From positions 62,001-126,000 of the forward strand of contig NZ_JACYVA010000007.1 of NCBI RefSeq assembly GCF_014842075.1: a stretch of DNA of 64,000 nucleotides, in the 5' to 3' direction. Source of the stretch: Sphingomonas sp. CFBP 13720 (GTDB lineage Bacteria > Pseudomonadota > Alphaproteobacteria > Sphingomonadales > Sphingomonadaceae). The notes under the pieces were generated by a model. It saw only the letters and a program-made list of their open reading frames with translations, was not told where the DNA came from and searched no databases. The translations under genes were made by a program, and so were the position numbers. Position 1 is the first letter of the stretch. Every line of letters starts with the position of its first letter. Below, piece by piece: positions 20,508 to 29,346 of this stretch.

Positions 20508-21389
20508 ATGACCCAGATCCGATCCGCCGCCATGATCGTCAACGCCCGCTCGCGCAACGGACGGGACCAGTTCACGCAAGCCTGCGCGGCGATGCAGGGG
20601 ATGCCGTTCGAGGTCGATGCCCACGCGGTCGAAAACCCCGACGACCTCGTGGAAACGGTGCACAAGGCTTTGGCGCGCAAGCCAGACCTGCTCGTACTGG
20701 GCGGCGGCGACGGTACGATCAGCAGTCTGGTCGATCACCTGCTTGGCCACGACGTCATCCTCGGCGTGCTGCCGTTCGGCACCGCCAACAGCTTTTGCCG
20801 CACGCTTGGCATCCCGCTCGACATTCCCGGCGCGGTCGAAGTGCTGAAGACCGGTACGCCGCGCCGAATCGATCTGGGCATGATCGACGGCGACTATTTC
20901 GCCAATTGCGCGGCGATCGGCCTGTCGCCGCAGATTGCGCAGACCGTTCCGCATGGCGTGAAGCGTGCCTTCGGTCGTGCCGGCTACCTCGCATGGGCGG
21001 CGCTGCAATTCGCGAAGTTCCATCCGTTCGAACTGATCGTCGGCGAAGGCCCGGCCGCACGGCGAATGATGGCGACCGAGGTCCGCATCTCGAATGGCCG
21101 GTTTCACGGCGGCACCGAGCTGGTCGAGGAAGCCCGGCTCGACAGCGGGGAGATCATCGTTCAGGTCGTCGCGGGCAAGGGCAAGCGCAGCCTCGTGCGC
21201 AACTGGGCGGCAAGCTTCTTCAAACTCGAATCGCGCCGCGTCGATACCCTGACCTTTCACGGCCAGTCGTTGCGCATCACCACCATTCCCCCGCTGCCAA
21301 TCTCGATCGACGGCGAAGTACTGGCGACGACGCCGGTACAGGCAAAGATCGCCGCCGGCATCATCGAGGTGATGGCACCGGCGGTGTAG
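20508..21389 (+). CDS. Diacylglycerol kinase-family (YegS/BmrU-like) lipid kinase
   Basis: A 293-residue protein with the diacylglycerol-kinase catalytic fold: VNARSRNG near residue 11, nucleotide loop LVLGGGDGTISSL (63-75) and GVLPFGTANSFCRTLGIP (about 88-105), then the C-terminal beta domain containing RISNGRFHGG and the terminal SIDGEVLATTP block. It probably phosphorylates a membrane lipid at the cytoplasmic face; in sphingomonads sphingoid or ceramide-type substrates are possible but unproven. ATG 20508 begins just before the conserved core. It is divergent from hemB. Confidence 0.87.
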   Translation: MTQIRSAAMIVNARSRNGRDQFTQACAAMQGMPFEVDAHAVENPDDLVETVHKALARKPDLLVLGGGDGTISSLVDHLLGHDVILGVLPFGTANSFCRTLGIPLDIPGAVEVLKTGTPRRIDLGMIDGDYFANCAAIGLSPQIAQTVPHGVKRAFGRAGYLAWAALQFAKFHPFELIVGEGPAARRMMATEVRISNGRFHGGTELVEEARLDSGEIIVQVVAGKGKRSLVRNWAASFFKLESRRVDTLTFHGQSLRITTIPPLPISIDGEVLATTPVQAKIAAGIIEVMAPAV

Positions 21390-21408
21390 TAGGCACATCG
21401 CCGTTGCG

Positions 21409-21449
21409 GCGAACGCCGGGATCGCGACGTCAGCGGTCCCGGCCTTCGC
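21409..21449. terminator. Possible bidirectional terminator between the lipid kinase gene and valS
   Basis: GCGAACGCCGGGA (21409-21421) can pair with TCCCGGCCTTCGC (21437-21449) with one C-C mismatch and a 15-base loop, in the 74 bases between two convergent genes. No clear T tract on either side. Confidence 0.35.
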
Positions 21450-21463
21450 GTGTCGGCGAAGCG

Positions 21464-24169
21464 TTACCCCAACCGACCCAGCGCTGCGTGCAACCGCGCT
21501 GCCTCGGCCATCTTTTCGCTATGGTCCGTCCGCGCCTTCTCGACCGCTTCGGGCTTGGCACGCTCCACGAACGAGGCGTTGCTCAGCCGTCCCGCGAGCG
21601 CATCGCGCTCCTTCTCGGTCGCGGCGATCGCCTTGGTCAGGCGCGATCGTTCGGCATCGAGGTCGATGACGTCGCCCAGCGGTAGCACGAACGTCGCTTC
21701 GTCGACCACGATCTGCAACGCGCCGCCCGCCGGCGCATCGCCGTCGATACGATCGACCCGCGCCAGCCGTGCCAGCACCGCGTCCTGCGCCGTCAGCCGT
21801 GCGAGCGTCGCCGCCGATGCATCGCGCACGTACAGCGGCAAGCGCGCACCCGGCGGTACGTTCAGCTCCGTGCGCGCCGCGCGGATTTCGCTGACCAGCC
21901 GGATCAGCCAGTCGATCTCCTGCGCCGCGGCCGGATCGATCGCGCGGGCATCCGCCATCGGCCAGCGCGCCACGATCAGGTCGTTCGACCGCGGATGCGC
22001 CGGATCGGCCAGCGCGTGCCACAGTTCCTCGGTAATGAACGGCATGAACGGATGCAGCATCACCAGAATCTGGTCGAGCACCCAGCCCGCCACCGCGCGG
22101 GTTTCGTCGCCGCCCTCGGCCCCGCCCTGCAACACCGGCTTGATGAGTTCGAGATACCAGTCGCAGAACCGGCTCCACGTGAACTGATAGATCGTGTTCG
22201 CCGCGCCGTCGAACCGCAGGTCGGCAAAGGCGAGGTCCAGCGCCTGCACGCATGCGATCGTCTCGGCCACGATCCAGCGATTGACCGCAAGCGTCGCGAC
22301 CGGCGGTTCCAGCGTCGCCGACGCGGCGATGCCGTTGGCCTGCGCGAAACGGGCGGCGTTCCACAGCTTGGTCGCGAAGTTGCGATACCCTTCGACCCGC
22401 CGCTCATCCATCTTGATGTCGCGGCCCTGGCTTTCCATCGCCGCCATGAAGAACCGCAGCGCATCGGCGCCATAGCGGTCGATCAGGCCCAGCGGATCGA
22501 CGGTATTGCCCTTCGACTTCGACATTTTCGCGCCGTCGGCGGCGCGGACGAGGCCGTGGAGATACAGCGTCTTGAACGGCACCTCCTGCATGAAGTGCAG
22601 CCCCTGCATCATCATGCGGGCATTCCAGAAGAACAGGATATCGAAGCCGGAAATCAGCACGTCGTTGGAATAGCGCCCGCCCAGCGTCGGGTCGGTATTG
22701 TCCGGCCAGCCGAGCGTGGCGAACGGCCACAAGGCGGAGGAGAACCACGTGTCGAGCACGTCCTCGTCCTGCGTCAGTGCGACGCCCTCGCCCGCCTGCG
22801 CTTGTGCTTCGGCCGCCGTCTCGGCGACGAACACCGATCCGTCTTCCGCGAACCACGCCGGAATACGGTGGCCCCACCATAGTTGCCGCGACACGCACCA
22901 CGGCTGGATGTTCTCCATCCAGTTGAAATACGTCTTTTCCCACGACTTCGGCACGATCTTCACCGCGCCCGACCGCACCGCCTCGATCGCGGGCTTTGCC
23001 AGCGTCGCGGCGTCGACATACCATTGGTCGGTCAGCCATGGTTCGATCACCACGCCCGAACGGTCGCCATAGGGCGTCTGGATACGGCGCGGTTCGGCAT
23101 CATGCTCCACGCCGTCCTTGTCGACATGCGGCACGAGGAACCCCTGCGCCTTCAACGCGGCGACGACCATCCGGCGCGCGTCCATCGGCGCCTTCGCATC
23201 GTTGCCCGGAACGCCCAGATAGCCGGCGGGGATCAACCCATCGGCGGTCTGCACGACCCGCGCCTGCGCATCGAGCATGTTGAGCATGTCACGCGCCTCG
23301 ATCCCGGCACGCCGACCGACCTCGAAATCGTTGAAGTCGTGGCCCGGCGTGATCTTCACCGCGCCCGACCCCAGTTCGGGATCGGCATGGTCGTCGGCGA
23401 CGATCGGGATCAGCCGCCCGGTAATCGGCAGGCGCACCTGTTGCCCGATCAGCGCGGTATAGCGCTCGTCGGCCGGGTTCACCGCCACCGCCATATCGGC
23501 CAGCATCGTTTCAGGCCGGGTCGTCGCGACGTGAATGAAGCCGCTGCCATCGGCCAGCGGATAGCGCAGATGCCAGAAGCTGCCGCTGACCTCCCGCGTT
23601 TCGACTTCCAGATCGCTGATCGCGGTGCCCAGACCCGGGTCCCAGTTCACCAGCCGCTTGTCGCGGTACAAAAGCCCTTCGCGGTGCAACTGCACGAACA
23701 CCTTCAGCACCGCCGCCGAAAAACCGGGGTCCATGGTGAAGCGTTCGTCCGACCAGTCCATCGAACAGCCCAGCCGCCGCAACTGGCCGGTGATCGTACC
23801 GCCGGACTCTGCCTTCCAGTCCCAGACCTTCGCGACGAAGGCTTGGCGCGACAGGTCGGTGCGCTTTTCGCCCTTGGCCGCCATCTGGCGCTCGACGACC
23901 ATCTGCGTCGCGATGCCGGCATGGTCGGTGCCGACCACCCAGCGCGCGTCCTTGCCCTGCAACCGGGCATGCCGGACCAGAATGTCCTGCAACGTGTTGT
24001 CGAGCGCATGGCCGATATGCAGGCTGCCCGTCACGTTGGGCGGCGGGTTCACGATCGTCCACGGCTCCGCCTGCGGACGATCGGGGCGGAACAGGCCGGC
24101 CTGTTCCCAATGCGGATACCAATGCGCCTCGATGGCGGCGGGGTCGAATGTCTTGGGCAGTTCGCTCAT
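21464..24169 (-). CDS. valS: Valyl-tRNA synthetase
   Basis: A 901-residue class I synthetase charging tRNA-Val. HIGH occupies 51-54 ([15 protein letters not shown]) and KMSKSKGN lies near 547-554. Between them is the CP1 editing domain with [17 protein letters not shown], which hydrolyses Thr-tRNA. A C-terminal coiled-coil arm ([20 protein letters not shown]) is present as usual. The start [10 protein letters not shown] at 24169 is preferred to an open frame reaching 55 codons further, which would read antisense into the popZ repeat. It is downstream of popZ on the same strand. Confidence 0.96.
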   Translation of the reverse strand: MSELPKTFDPAAIEAHWYPHWEQAGLFRPDRPQAEPWTIVNPPPNVTGSLHIGHALDNTLQDILVRHARLQGKDARWVVGTDHAGIATQMVVERQMAAKGEKRTDLSRQAFVAKVWDWKAESGGTITGQLRRLGCSMDWSDERFTMDPGFSAAVLKVFVQLHREGLLYRDKRLVNWDPGLGTAISDLEVETREVSGSFWHLRYPLADGSGFIHVATTRPETMLADMAVAVNPADERYTALIGQQVRLPITGRLIPIVADDHADPELGSGAVKITPGHDFNDFEVGRRAGIEARDMLNMLDAQARVVQTADGLIPAGYLGVPGNDAKAPMDARRMVVAALKAQGFLVPHVDKDGVEHDAEPRRIQTPYGDRSGVVIEPWLTDQWYVDAATLAKPAIEAVRSGAVKIVPKSWEKTYFNWMENIQPWCVSRQLWWGHRIPAWFAEDGSVFVAETAAEAQAQAGEGVALTQDEDVLDTWFSSALWPFATLGWPDNTDPTLGGRYSNDVLISGFDILFFWNARMMMQGLHFMQEVPFKTLYLHGLVRAADGAKMSKSKGNTVDPLGLIDRYGADALRFFMAAMESQGRDIKMDERRVEGYRNFATKLWNAARFAQANGIAASATLEPPVATLAVNRWIVAETIACVQALDLAFADLRFDGAANTIYQFTWSRFCDWYLELIKPVLQGGAEGGDETRAVAGWVLDQILVMLHPFMPFITEELWHALADPAHPRSNDLIVARWPMADARAIDPAAAQEIDWLIRLVSEIRAARTELNVPPGARLPLYVRDASAATLARLTAQDAVLARLARVDRIDGDAPAGGALQIVVDEATFVLPLGDVIDLDAERSRLTKAIAATEKERDALAGRLSNASFVERAKPEAVEKARTDHSEKMAEAARLHAALGRLG

Positions 24170-24192
24170 CCCCGCCGAATGGCGCGGATGGC

Positions 24193-24458
24193 GCGGCGAC
24201 GCAAGAGAGCGCCGCCCGCCTTTACTCGCGTCCGCTGATCCGGGCGATCTCGCGCGCGACCATCGTCTCGACCATGCCGGGCAATTTGGCGTCGAGCCAG
24301 TCGCGCAACATCGGACGCAGCATTTCGCGCACAAGTCCTTCCAGCGTATCGCCGCCGGGGGTTTCGGGCTTCACCAGCATTCCCGACAACTGATCCAGCG
24401 TACCGCGACTTGCCTCGGCGGCACGGTCCGACACGATCGTCGCCTCGGGCTCGGCGGC
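24193..24458. repeat. Tandem duplication, copy A (3' part of popZ)
   Basis: This 266-base block repeats at 24466-24732 with, by my count, ten substitutions and one single-T indel (about 96% identical). It spans the last 62 codons or more of popZ, its stop codon and about 28 bases of following sequence. The two copies are separated by only 7 bases. Confidence 0.9.
24222..24434 (-). pseudogene. Duplicated C-terminal fragment of popZ
   Basis: Copy A carries an intact reading frame for the PopZ C-terminal domain through the natural stop ([20 protein letters not shown], then [17 protein letters not shown]). It differs from the full gene at only two residues in this part (Thr for Ala, Gly for Arg). 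There is no ATG; a GTG at 24434, with a weak GAGG 8 bases before it, could give a 70-residue peptide. The N-terminal domain and proline-rich linker are absent and the frame does not join the full gene. Most likely a dead fragment, but a translated mini-PopZ is possible. Confidence 0.7.
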
Positions 24459-24465
24459 GACGAAG

Positions 24466-24732
24466 GCGGCGACGCAGGAAAGCGCCGCCCGCCTTTTACT
24501 CGCGTCCGCTGATCCGGGCGATCTCGCGCGCGACCATCGTCTCGACCATGCCGGGCAATTTGGCGTCGAGCCAGTCGCGCAGCATCGGACGCAGCATCTC
24601 GCGCACCAGTCCTTCCAGCGTATCGCCGCCGGGGGTTTCGGGCTTCACCAGCATCCGCGACAACTGGTCCAGCGCACCGCGACTTGCCTCGGCAGCACGG
24701 TCCGACACGATCGTCGCCTCGGGCTCGGCGGC
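24466..24732. repeat. Tandem duplication, copy B (inside the intact popZ gene)
   Basis: The second copy of the block at 24193-24458. It contains the 3' end and stop of the complete popZ gene. The matching stretch starts in the non-coding tail of popZ and ends inside the linker, where copy A diverges abruptly. Confidence 0.9.
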
Positions 24733-25035
24733 AACGGTCGGCGCAACGGGTTCGGGATGCGGTTCGGGCGCGGGCGCGGGCGCGGGCGCAGGCGGCGCGG
24801 CACGGGGCCGTTCCGCACGCGGCGCTTCGCGCTGTGGCGGAGGCGGCGGCGCGGCGACGCTCTGGTTCAATTCGAGCACTTCGTCGCTGTCGTCCTCATC
24901 GCGCACAGCCTGTGCCGTGCGGATCGATTTGCGACCGCGCAACGCTTGAGCCGATCCTTCGCCCTCTTCGGCGATGATCCGCTTGATGGACGACAAAATG
25001 TCCTCCATCGACGTCTCGTTGCTGATATCCCCCAT
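24496..25035 (-). CDS. popZ: Polar organizing protein PopZ (DUF2497)
   Basis: A 179-residue scaffold protein that self-assembles at cell poles and, in Caulobacter, tethers ParB-parS and recruits cell-cycle regulators. It has the short N-terminal binding helix (TSMEDILSSIKRIIAEE, 8-24), a Pro/Ala/Glu-rich disordered linker (about 60-115, with APAPAPAPEPHPEP) and the C-terminal oligomerisation helices ([20 protein letters not shown]). ATG 25035 has AGGG 5 bases upstream and is preferred to ATG 25047. The order tolC-popZ-valS is conserved in alphaproteobacteria. Its 3' third is tandemly duplicated just downstream. Confidence 0.9.
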   Translation of the reverse strand: MGDISNETSMEDILSSIKRIIAEEGEGSAQALRGRKSIRTAQAVRDEDDSDEVLELNQSVAAPPPPPQREAPRAERPRAAPPAPAPAPAPEPHPEPVAPTVAAEPEATIVSDRAAEASRGALDQLSRMLVKPETPGGDTLEGLVREMLRPMLRDWLDAKLPGMVETMVAREIARISGRE

Positions 25036-25066
25036 CGCAACCCTCATCGTTAACGCCTCTAAACGC

Positions 25067-26638
25067 CTAGCCTTGGGGAGACGACGACGGCGTGTCAACG
25101 CCTTGCGTCGCCGGTGCCACGCCGCCCTGTCGGTTCGGCGCGTCGATCCCTTGCGTCGGCGTATAGGGATTGGGACTGCGCTGCAACGACGGATCGAGTT
25201 CGCGCGTCACGACCGGCGTCTGTGCCGGCGTATTCACCGTGCCGGGCGCGACCGGAACCGGTTTCTCGTCCTGGTCCCAGTCCCAGATGCGATTGCGCAC
25301 CCGGCTGTAGTTCACCGTCGGATCGTACAGCGCGCCGCCGTCCAGCCCCAGATCGCGCGATTCGGCGCGGCCCATCGCGGCCAGCAGCGCGAAACCAGCA
25401 ACATAGGCGTCGCGTCGTGCCGTCACCAACTGGACCTGCGAATTGAGCAGTTCCTGTTCGGCGTTCAGGATGTCGAGGATCGTGCGCGTACCGACGCTGT
25501 TTTCCGCGCGCACCCCTTCCAGCGACAGGCGGTTGGCTGCAACTTGCACTTCGGACGATTCGATCACGCGCAATGCCGATTGCCACGCCGCGAACGCCGA
25601 CCGGGTATCCGAAACGATCGATCGTTCGACCTGCGTCACCTGTTCCAGCGCCGCGCCCTCCAGCGCCTGTGCACGGCGGACCTGCGCGGCGGGACGGCCG
25701 GCCTGGAACAGCGGCAGGTTCATTTGCAGCCCGGCCTGCGCCGCGCCGCCATCCTGCTGCAACACGATCCCGTTCAGGCTCTGCGCCGATCCGAGAAAAC
25801 TGGTATAGCTGCCCCCGACGACGGCACTGACCGTCGGCAACCGGCCGGCGCGTGCCACGCCGACGTCGAACCCGGCCGCATCGCTCTGCCGCCGTGCGGC
25901 CAGCAATGCCGGATTGTTCGCCACCGCCACGCCGACCGCCGCGGTCGGATCGACCGGCAGGTTGGGCAACGCCGGTGGCGTGTCGAGCGAACCGGACGGC
26001 GCACCCGTCACCGCCACGTAATTCTCGCGGCTGCTGATCAGCGACGCTTCCGCCTGTCGCAACTGCGACTGTGCGAAGGCCAGCCGCGCTTCCGACTGGG
26101 CGACGTCGGTGCGGGTCAGGTCGCCGACCTGGAACCGGTCGTTCGATGCCTGGACGTTGACCTCCAGCACGCGGACGTTCTGCTGATTCAGCCGCACGAT
26201 CGCCTCGTCGCGGATCACGTCGTTATACGCGGCGACGACCAGCGTGAACACGTTCGCTTCGGTGCTGCGCAGGTTCGCGCGTCCGGCGTCGACCCGTGCA
26301 TCGGCCGCGCGCACGCCGTTGCGCACCGCTCCGCCGGCATAGAGCGGCAGCGACGCGTTGACCTGCACCGATCCGGTTCGCGCCGGCTGCGCGATCCCCT
26401 GCGACCGGGTGTTCAGCACGTTCTCGATCACCGAGCTTTGCGTCGTGACCTGCGGCAACCCCTGCGACCGGGCCAACGGCACTGTCTCGTCGGTCGCGCG
26501 CAGATTGGCACGCGCGCCGGTCAGCTGGGGATTGGTGGCATATGCGCGCACCAACGCCTCTCGCAACGTCTCCCCCCCCGCCGGTCCCGCGAGTATCGCC
26601 GCGATTGCGACGCCGCCGAAGAAGATCCCCCCCCGCAT
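25067..26638 (-). CDS. TolC-family outer membrane efflux protein
   Basis: A 523-residue outer-membrane channel. It has a signal peptide ending PAGGETLREALVRAY, two TolC repeats (first about 20-215, second about 225-440), and the alternating helix-strand pattern with LNAEQELLNSQVQLVTARRD at the end of the second repeat. A Pro/Thr/Gln-rich tail of about 70 residues follows. Such proteins are the outer exit duct for RND and ABC exporters, including the type I secretion class (TolC/PrtF-like). The start at 26638 is 5 bases beyond the stop of the PCMT-like gene. Confidence 0.9.
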   Translation of the reverse strand: MRGGIFFGGVAIAAILAGPAGGETLREALVRAYATNPQLTGARANLRATDETVPLARSQGLPQVTTQSSVIENVLNTRSQGIAQPARTGSVQVNASLPLYAGGAVRNGVRAADARVDAGRANLRSTEANVFTLVVAAYNDVIRDEAIVRLNQQNVRVLEVNVQASNDRFQVGDLTRTDVAQSEARLAFAQSQLRQAEASLISSRENYVAVTGAPSGSLDTPPALPNLPVDPTAAVGVAVANNPALLAARRQSDAAGFDVGVARAGRLPTVSAVVGGSYTSFLGSAQSLNGIVLQQDGGAAQAGLQMNLPLFQAGRPAAQVRRAQALEGAALEQVTQVERSIVSDTRSAFAAWQSALRVIESSEVQVAANRLSLEGVRAENSVGTRTILDILNAEQELLNSQVQLVTARRDAYVAGFALLAAMGRAESRDLGLDGGALYDPTVNYSRVRNRIWDWDQDEKPVPVAPGTVNTPAQTPVVTRELDPSLQRSPNPYTPTQGIDAPNRQGGVAPATQGVDTPSSSPQG

Positions 26639-26643
26639 CACAA

Positions 26644-27315
26644 TTATCGGGCGAACTGAAAGGTTTTCGGACGGGCGAAGCCGGGCAGCGTCACACAATC
26701 GAGATCGGCGAAATCGATTAGGCCGAACCCTCCTTCGGTCTTGCGGCCCAGCGACAGCCGCGTGACGCCGCGATCGACCAGCCCGGTCGCCAGCCGTCCG
26801 CCCGCCGCCAGTTGCGCGATGATGGCGTCGGGCACGGTTTCGATCGCACCGTCGATCACGATCGCATCATAGGGCGCATCCGCCGCCCAGCCCTGCGACA
26901 GCGGTCCTTCGACCAGCGTAACCTTCGGGTCCGTGATCGCGGCCCGAGCGCCAGCTACCAACGCGGAATCTTCTTCCAACGCTACTACCGACGCGGCAAG
27001 CCGCGCTGCGACCGTTGCGGCATATCCCAGCGCAGCACCGATCAGCAGGACACGGTCGGTTGCAACGATTTCGGCGGCAACCAGCAAGCGTCCGGTGATG
27101 AGCGGCGCATTGATCGCCCGCATATCGTTCAGCGACAACGACGCATCGCGATAGGCGAGCATCGCATGCGCTGGCGGCACAAAATCTTCGCGGCGGACCG
27201 TGCCCATCGCATCGACCACGCGCGGATCGCTGACGGCGCTGGTGCGAAGCTGGCTGACGACCATCGCATGGCGCATGGCGTCGAAATCGGTCTGGGCTCG
27301 GGTCGTATCGGTCAT
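26644..27315 (-). CDS. PCMT-like (protein-L-isoaspartate methyltransferase family) protein, probably divergent
   Basis: A 223-residue protein with the PCMT fold: MVVSQLRTSAVSDPRVVDAM, VRREDFVPPAHAMLAYRD and the late YDAIVIDGAIETVP block. However, SAM motif I reads LLIGAALGYAATVAARLA rather than the usual GTGSGY, and the QTIS-P substrate loop is replaced by MRAINAP. It may therefore not repair isoaspartate, as proposed for other divergent family members. ATG 27315 follows AGGA by 6 bases. It lies directly upstream of the TolC-type gene, a conserved alphaproteobacterial neighbour. Confidence 0.75.
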   Translation of the reverse strand: MTDTTRAQTDFDAMRHAMVVSQLRTSAVSDPRVVDAMGTVRREDFVPPAHAMLAYRDASLSLNDMRAINAPLITGRLLVAAEIVATDRVLLIGAALGYAATVAARLAASVVALEEDSALVAGARAAITDPKVTLVEGPLSQGWAADAPYDAIVIDGAIETVPDAIIAQLAAGGRLATGLVDRGVTRLSLGRKTEGGFGLIDFADLDCVTLPGFARPKTFQFAR

Positions 27316-27518
27316 GGCCAATCCTGTCGCACAACTGTTTTACTTGCGCAATACACATCGCGCCGGTTCGCGCGTTGTCTATCGTGCCCGCCAGCGCCCG
27401 CCAAGCGACGGCCGACGCATATTTATCGTGCCGAATGCATTTGCGTCCGAAACTGCTACTTCCGACCGTCAGACGGACGCGTGGCTTCGGCATGATCGTG
27501 AAAACTGGACCTGGCGGG

Positions 27519-27547
27519 TTGACGCGGACGCAAAACCCACGCATTTG
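27519..27547 (+). promoter_or_regulatory. Candidate tRNA-Cys promoter
   Basis: TTGACG (27519-27524) and CATTTG (27542-27547) with a 17-base spacer. The predicted start near 27554 is about 14 bases before the tRNA. The -35 is good, the -10 weak. Confidence 0.35.
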
Positions 27548-27567
27548 CCCGCCTCCCACGACATCGA

Positions 27568-27641
27568 GGCGCGATGGCGGAGTGGTGACGCAGAGGACTG
27601 CAAATCCTTGCACCCGGGTTCGATTCCCGGTCGCGCCTCCA
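27568..27641 (+). tRNA. tRNA-Cys(GCA)
   Basis: A 74-base cloverleaf: acceptor GGCGCGA/TCGCGCC, anticodon stem AGGA/TCCT with loop CTGCAAA (anticodon GCA), T-arm CCGGG TTCGATT CCCGG, discriminator T and encoded CCA at 27639-27641. Confidence 0.97.
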
Positions 27642-27728
27642 GTCGGTTTGCCGTTCGGCAACCGGCCATCGATCGCGGGTTCTCCAGCGCGACTGACATT
27701 CCGACATTCATGTGATAGCAGCCACGGC

Positions 27729-28049
27729 GTGACGCTGTTGCTCCGCCTGTTCGCCGTGTTGGCGTTGTTCGTGTCGATCGGCGCGCATGCGACGGAAGCA
27801 CTGGGTTGTGCGGCCGCGATCGAAACCGTCGCGGCGCATGCAGCGGGCCAGCCCGACGCGGAACCCGACGAACCGGGCAAGGGCTGTGCACATTCGCATG
27901 CGAGTTGCCACGGCCATAATATCGCCGCGCCGATCGATGATGTGTTCGCCATCGTTCCGGCCGGTCCGACGGGCGTGCGGCCCGTCGCGCGCCATGCCGG
28001 ACTGACCAGCGCGCGCATCGACCCCGCCCTGCGACCACCCCGCCCCTGA
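27729..28049 (+). CDS. Small exported Cys/His-containing protein at head of metal-efflux operon
   Basis: A 106-residue protein starting with a hydrophobic signal (LLLRLFAVLALFVSIGAHA) and carrying a compact cysteine/histidine cluster, GCAHSHASCHGHN (about 56-68), that looks able to bind a metal. The rest is Ala/Pro-rich with no known fold. The GTG start at 27729 is the best fit but uncertain. It lies 50 bases before the czcC-like gene on the same strand. Small His-rich proteins heading Czc-type operons are thought to buffer or sense metal; here that is inference. Confidence 0.6.
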   Translation: MTLLLRLFAVLALFVSIGAHATEALGCAAAIETVAAHAAGQPDAEPDEPGKGCAHSHASCHGHNIAAPIDDVFAIVPAGPTGVRPVARHAGLTSARIDPALRPPRP

Positions 28050-28098
28050 CGACCCGCCGGCCGCGCGCCGGCCCCCGTGTCGTCAGGAGCCAAGTATC

Positions 28099-29346
28099 AT
28101 GCATCATCTCATCGCGGCCATATTGGTCGCGAGCGCCTGTGCACCCGCACCGGCGCAGGTCGTCACCGTGCCCGCCGCCCCGCCGGTCCTCACACTCGCG
28201 GAGGCGCTCGACCGCGCCGGTATCGCCTCGCCATCGCGCGAGGCCGCCGACGCCGGACGACGCGCAGCCGATGCCGATCGCCGGATCGCAGCGCTGCGCC
28301 CCGACCCGTCGGTAACCCTGGAAACCGAGAATGTCGGCGGCAGCGGCCTGTATCGCGGCGTCCGCGCCGCCGAGACGACCGCCGCGCTCACCCTGCCGCT
28401 GGAACGCGGCGGCAAGCGTGGCGCACGCATCGCGTTTGCCAATGCGCGCATCGACCGCGCCGGGCTGGACGGCGATATCGCGCGGGCCGACCTGCGGCTG
28501 CGAGTGGTGCAGGCGTATATCGCCGCCGTCGCGACCCGACGCCGGCTGACGATCGCGCAGGATCAGGTCGGCATCGCTGGCGAAGCGCTGCGCGTCGCCG
28601 ATGCGCGCGTCCGTGCGGGGCGAGCGTCCCCGCTGGAACGCCAGCGTGCCGACGTCCTCAGGCTCGCGGCCGAAGGTGCGCTCGAACGCGCAACGCGGTC
28701 GGCGCAGCTTGCCACCACCGTCCTTGCGCGACTGACCGACGGGCCGGTCGACGCGCTCGATCTTGACTGGTTCGACCGGCCGCCGACCGGCCTGTCCGAC
28801 CGATCATTGTCCGGCACGCTGACCGCCGCCGCCGCAACGGCGGACGTCGCGACTGCCGACGCCGCAGTCCGGGTTGCCCGGAGTCGTCGCGTCCCGGACC
28901 TGACGATCAGTGCCGGGGCACGACGGCTGGAACAGACCAACGATATCGCCGCGATCGTCGGCGTGTCGCTTCCGATCCGCGTGTTCGATACCGGCAGCGC
29001 CGCCATCGAAGCCGCCGCCGCGCAACGCGAACGGGCGGACGCACTGCGCCGCGCCGCCTTGCTCGACGCCGAACTGGCGGTGGCCGGCGCGCAGGCCGAT
29101 GCCGCGAACGCGGCAGTGACCGCGCGCAATGCGAACGGACCGGCGCTGGACGCGGCGGTCGAAGCGGCGCGGATCGCGCGGATCGGCTACCGCGAGGGGA
29201 AATTTCCGCAAATCGACCTGCTCGATGCCGAACGGACGCTGGCCGACACCCGCATGGCCGCGATCGATGCGCTTGCCACCCTTCATGACGCGCAGGCCCG
29301 GCTCGACCGGCTGACCGCGCCCGCCAACCGGGATACTCGCCGATGA
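28099..29346 (+). CDS. czcC: CzcC-type outer membrane factor of heavy-metal RND efflux pump
   Basis: A 415-residue TolC-family protein with a short export signal (AAILVASAC, possibly lipidated at Cys, then APAPAQ). It has two helical-barrel repeats. PSREAADAGRRAADADR, TLPLERGGKRGARIAFA and REGKFPQIDLLDAERTLAD are typical of CzcC/CusC-like proteins. It forms the outer-membrane exit of the pump completed by the next two genes. Its stop overlaps the adaptor start (ATGA, 29343-29346). Confidence 0.88.
   Translation: MHHLIAAILVASACAPAPAQVVTVPAAPPVLTLAEALDRAGIASPSREAADAGRRAADADRRIAALRPDPSVTLETENVGGSGLYRGVRAAETTAALTLPLERGGKRGARIAFANARIDRAGLDGDIARADLRLRVVQAYIAAVATRRRLTIAQDQVGIAGEALRVADARVRAGRASPLERQRADVLRLAAEGALERATRSAQLATTVLARLTDGPVDALDLDWFDRPPTGLSDRSLSGTLTAAAATADVATADAAVRVARSRRVPDLTISAGARRLEQTNDIAAIVGVSLPIRVFDTGSAAIEAAAAQRERADALRRAALLDAELAVAGAQADAANAAVTARNANGPALDAAVEAARIARIGYREGKFPQIDLLDAERTLADTRMAAIDALATLHDAQARLDRLTAPANRDTRR

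Noticed and set aside
24193..24732. Repeats considered as a CRISPR or mobile element
   Set aside because: There are only two copies, 266 bases long, derived from popZ itself, with no spacers, terminal inverted repeats or transposase.
27375..28049. Longer version of the small Cys/His protein running across tRNA-Cys
   Set aside because: It would translate through the tRNA gene; the signal-peptide-like start at 27729 is far more plausible.
28050..28098. GC-rich inverted sequence between the small Cys/His gene and czcC, considered as a terminator
   Set aside because: Short, with no T run, and located inside an apparent operon; too weak to call.
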